Below are positions 59,448-64,000 of a stretch of 64,000 nt of DNA, in pieces (position 1 is the first letter of the stretch; every line of letters starts with the position of its first letter). The notes below the pieces were generated by a model, which did not search any database, was not told the origin of the DNA, and saw nothing but the letters and a program-made list of their open reading frames with translations. The stretch is from positions 2,108,001-2,172,000 of the forward strand of contig NW_024104509.1 of assembly GCF_003945595.2 (NCBI RefSeq), in the 5' to 3' direction. The position numbers and the translations under genes were made by a program. The stretch comes from Pipra filicauda. Lineage: Eukaryota > Chordata > Aves > Passeriformes > Pipridae.

Positions 59448-62400
59448 CTAATGGTAAACTTTATTATTAAAAAAAACAAAACCCAACCCAAACCAAAAAA
59501 ACTATCCCCCAGAAAACTTGTTAAAAAGAAAAATCCTATCAAATTACCGAGTTAAAGTGGCGATAACTGTAATTTGTCTCTTGTCACTCTGAAGGTCTAG
59601 CTTCAGTTTTAGGAGCAGGATTCTTAATCTGTAGCTAATTTCCATTTAGGTCCCAGGAGAACACATACATTATGTAATAGTTCCTGTCTATTACAAAGTC
59701 TCGTTTAAATTACATTAATTACACCCAAAATTAAGGACACTCAAACAGCAACAACGTATTTCACTCCTTGGAACCTGCTTGCATACCTCCTTTGACATGC
59801 TAGGGGGCAACAAACACTAACTTGTTGTCAGGCTAATTACGGTAAAGCTGTAGGTTTATTATTTGGATTGACTTTCATGAACATTACAGTGACAGCTGAA
59901 GACTGTGAAGATGAAGAGAGGTACGTGCAGGCTGTGTGAACCTCTGAACTTACTCACAAGTTGTTTCACCATCACTACCCCCTTCCTCCCTGACCCCCGC
60001 TCCTTTAAATGGCATTTTGGACAAACCTGGCTTGAGAACCTTGTCTGACACCTTCAGATATTTGGCAGAGACCCTTCTTTCCATTTGAAGACTAGAGGCA
60101 TACACATTACCCTATCCTTTTGGACCACACACAGTGTTCTCATTAATGGTGAGCAGAATATCTCTGCTCAGCAGGGAAGCTGAGTACACTTTTAATTCCG
60201 GCCTCTAGAGAGAGGTCTAAACTGGTCTGGAGTGGCAAAGGACAAGAATACCCAACAGGATGCATCTTGACAGTACACTGGGTGACTGCTACAGTCTTTT
60301 TTTTTTTTTTTAATGTGATTTTTTGAAGTAACATAGATAGCCATCACCTATGCTTAATCTCCATAGACCTTATGTGTAATTATGAGGATAAGAAAGGAGC
60401 AACTACCTAGATATGGTGATCCAAAATGTAATTCTTTCCTGAAAGAAGAGATCATAATGTCAGAACTACTAATACTCAAATGCAACTCAATACAAAAACT
60501 GGAAAGAGTAGAACACTTTCTGCTGAAACACAGCAAAAACAATAGTGCTGAAGTTCTGGTCACTGCATAGTTTTGAGATGGCTTAATCCTTTATGTAACA
60601 ACTTCCTGAAATATGAAGATTTTGGCAAAACAGCTTAAATCTTTTAGCCAAATTCCTTGTGGTCTTTTCAGAGCACAGGATTTGAGTTTTATAACATAAA
60701 GATTGCATTATGACTTTTCTCTAAATAATGAAGGGACGAGCTTGTTCCATTCTGGGAGCTTCCATCACTAATTTATTGTAAGCAAGATTGAGCTGCTATT
60801 GAAGAGTTATTCTTTGAGCATGAGATATTAGCCATTTCCAGAGAAAGACTTTTTAAATCTTTGTCAGGTAGGCAATAGTAAATCTGTTGTTGCTAAAAAG
60901 AATAGAAGTAGTCTGATTTTATGGGGTTTATTTTCCTTGGAATTGGAAGGCTTGGGATTATTCTGCATTTCTCTACTATTAAAAAAATGTATTGTGGGGC
61001 CCTTTTATTTTTTTCACCAAACCCCATGGCTTTATTTCACTTCACATACATCTCACAAACCACTTTGTACTCAGTTTGCATGGCAAGGTTTTGGTAGGAA
61101 GGCTGCTACAAGGGTGTTCTTTCTGAGAAGCTGGGAGAAGCTTCCCCTGTGTCCAACGAAGTCAACACAATCTGTCTCCAAGATGGACCCATGAAGTTTG
61201 TTTTATAGTTTTGGCACTAGTTCTCTTGCTTCTACTGGGAATAACCCACAGTAATACACTGTTGCTGACAGTCTGAGGCTGTATCAGCTCCCATTCAGGC
61301 TAGCAACTTCTACAATGCAGAGCCATGCCGTAGAACAAAGATAGATTATTATGTTCCCTAAAAGGAATGTAACAATCAGGACATCATAAAGTCCATGAGA
61401 AAAAAAAAATCAAACTGTTATACATGTAGCTTTGCAAATGCTGATTCAATAAACACTACAAGTTTCATTGCTACTGTATATACTAATAAGTAAACTATGG
61501 ATACTTTTCACAGATACTTTTTACATATTATGGCATACTTGCTCACTTAAGATTAGGAAAACTGCAAGTCTAGTACAAGAAGTACAGATATTACAATCTT
61601 GAGACTCAGAAATGCAAGGTGTCCTAAAATGAGAGATTTCAAGTGAGTGCTGCCAGTTTGGAACAGGCATAATCTTCTTTCCTTGTTTCTTTTTTCTTTT
61701 TAATACAAAAACACTCTCTTCTCTCTGAAGAAAAACATATTTGATACTGTTTTCAAAGCACTTATAGCTATAAGAATACACTAGACCCTTCCAATATGAG
61801 TTTCTAAAGATATGTCAAAGGTAAAGCTAAGTGGAGGTTCAGGTAAAATCTTGGATGTGTTGTATGTGGTCTTTGGCCCCTGTTTTCAGATCCTTGAATT
61901 CAAGCTTCTTATTGATGACTGAATTATGAGTACAAGTCAGTTGTTTTCTATTAGTAAAAATTGTTGTTTTCTCATTGACTTCAGAAGAAAAAAGGTAACT
62001 CCTGCATGATTTCATCTTAAGTATTTTAGAGGCTCTGACACAAAAGTCTGCTGTCTGAAACAGGCCAGATATTTGATTTCTAGTTTGTTACAGGTAAGTT
62101 GTCTGAGAATGTGTTATCAATTCCTAGAAGGAGTTCGCTTCAAATACTAGTGTATTTTCAACTGTTTCAAAGTTTAGGAACCCTACTTTATACACTCACC
62201 ATATGTGATGAGAGCATGCATGCAGAGCACATGCTTTCTTTTTCATATAGCTTTGAATTTTATTACTTTTCAGATAAAAGGCATGCAGGAGAATTAAGTG
62301 AGATGCTGGCAGTGCGCATGAGCAGCTCCCTATATATCTGATAGTTAAGAATGTCTCTCCATGTCACTTACAAAGCTTTCCTCATTAACTTTGTAGGTCA

Positions 62401-64000
62401 GTCTGATGCTTCCAATAAGCAGTTAGTTTTGCATCTTCACCAGCATGTGTTTACTTATGAGAACTTCTAAACAAAGTAAACACATATAATTGTAGGGCTA
62501 GAGGTTCACAAGGTGGCTCATATTTGATTACCTGCTATATTTTCTTCTATTTTCCTTGCTAATGCTATGATTTGCACCTCAACATCCAAGTACACACCCA
62601 TTATAGGAAGAAAACAAGCTATGCTTTTCCTAATTAACCAGTAGTCCTATAAACCTTCAGAGGCTGGTATTACCTTAGTATTTTACAGGAATACAGATTA
62701 ATCAGTAGCCAAGACAAGAATAGAAGAGCCCAGCCCATGCAAAACTAAAAGTAAATCACTGGGCAATATTTTTTGTATCCTTCAAAACATTTGATGACAC
62801 AATGCCTCAGAGATCCTTGTGAACTTTGACAGAGAAGACTGTTAAGGAATTATGCTAGGAGGTAGCACTATATTCATATGAGACTCTCCTCATACTGCAA
62901 TGCATCCAGGTTGTCCCAGGAAATCCTTATATATGGGAATTTGGTTTCCAGAAATGTGTATGAGTCAACAATGACAAGTTCTGATAGCTCAAGCCTGTGA
63001 TAAGCATTTCCCCCTGTGAATTCAGAATCATCTTGCACGTCTGTCTTGCACATGCTGACAGTCCATTATCTAATTAATTACTTCAGCATTGAGTCATGCC
63101 AAATGAGAATCGGTAACACTCCTAAAGACAATCAGATAACAGGAATTCAACTGTCAGCAACATCACTGCATTAGTTGTGATGCATCATTTATTTTTCAGA
63201 TGACTAATTATTAACACCCATCATTCTCTTCTTCAGTAATGTATTCAGTGGGGACCCATAAGGTCCAGATAAATTCTTGAAATCCCCAATCAGTCATACT
63301 AGATATACTTTTTGAACTGCATCTCAATACCTTGCAGGCAATGTGACATTATTATTTCTTATCTTTTGAAGTTTATAAACACAATTCATTATTATTTGTC
63401 AAAAAAGAGGTAGAAAGCTTTCAAAATCTCAATTAAAAACTCTAAAAATAATTTCTTTTATGTGACTAAGCTGAAGATATTTTCAGAAATCTCTGGTGAC
63501 TTTTGATTTTCTTCCTTTCTTAAAAATTTTCTCATCTATATATTCTTTTACTAAATATCAGCATTTAAAGGGGTCTACCCCTGCATAATCCTATGTTCAA
63601 TAAGTTCTTCACATAATAGAAAGGAAAAAAAAGAAAAAAAATTGAAATTCAGAACTATTAAATTCTTAGAAAAATAATATCTTAATGCAGTTACAAATAT
63701 GTTCTAACTTCAGTCAAAATTAAACAATAAAATTAAAATTGTTCTTATTGTTCCTGTTAGAAGTGTTTTCTCAACATCTCCAGGAAGGCCTAGGGTGAAA
63801 ACTATCACACTTGCAAAGGTGCAACTTTGTAAGCTGACTCACAGCCACCATGGTACGTGGTCTTGCAGCAATCATTTCCAGTAGCATATCTTTTCACCAC
63901 AGTTGTGACCAAAGACATAGACCCAGAACCAAAAGCTGTCTTCAGAGAGGCTGGACTAACACCAGCCAGTCACCTCTGCAGCTGTGCTCACTCACAGCTC
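59448..64000. other. Intergenic, nothing named
   Basis: The stretch is AT-rich with a poly-T at 60297-60312 and assorted short ORFs without coding character. No gene, RNA or repeat family is recognised up to the window edge. Confidence 0.5.

Noticed and set aside
1..64000. CRISPR arrays, bacterial operons, tRNA or rRNA genes
   Set aside because: The sequence is vertebrate. I found no regularly spaced repeats with unique spacers, no tRNA cloverleaf with A/B boxes and no rRNA segments by eye.

Overview
The window is vertebrate nuclear DNA, and almost certainly avian. It is AT-rich, intron-rich and has no long open reading frames outside retroelements. CR1 LINE tails and LTRs of the bird endogenous-retrovirus type are scattered through it. 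One protein-coding gene can be reconstructed completely: guanine deaminase (GDA, also called cypin), on the minus strand. In sequenced birds I recall this gene being Z-linked, but the window itself cannot confirm the chromosome.

Layout. Positions 1-2213 are the 3' side of GDA (3'UTR and flank). Positions 2214-28766 hold the GDA coding sequence in 14 exons, all with GT-AG introns and fully consistent phases, giving a 450-residue protein. Two of the exons are only 28 nt long. The first exon lies in a CpG island (about 28350-29060) that must hold the promoter. Intron 1 carries an ERVL-type solo LTR with a 5-bp target-site duplication. Intron 2 carries a 5'-truncated RTE-like retrotransposon with a perfect 14-bp target-site duplication and a recognisable reverse transcriptase. 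Intron 6 carries a 49-bp uninterrupted alternating purine/pyrimidine tract just upstream of exon 7. Intron 8 contains exon-like segments, in the same orientation as GDA, that are not part of GDA and that I cannot identify.

Positions 29060-64000 are the region upstream of GDA. I find no confident gene there. It is filled by CR1 fragments (about 29.2, 34.0-34.5, 35.0-35.4, 42.8, 48.5-49.0, 51.7-52.2 and 53.9 kb) and by at least six LTR copies (about 40.1, 43.4, 44.5, 55.6, 57.0 and 58.3 kb). Three weak exon-like ORFs with splice signals (42.1, 46.0 and 59.4 kb, minus strand) could be lncRNA or unrecognised exons. Most of the remainder shows nothing I can name.

The only system that can be read with confidence is purine catabolism: GDA converts guanine to xanthine. 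I did not find a convincing new biological system. The observations most worth checking are the RTE insertion, because of its possible horizontal-transfer history in birds, and the unidentified exon-like segments inside GDA intron 8.
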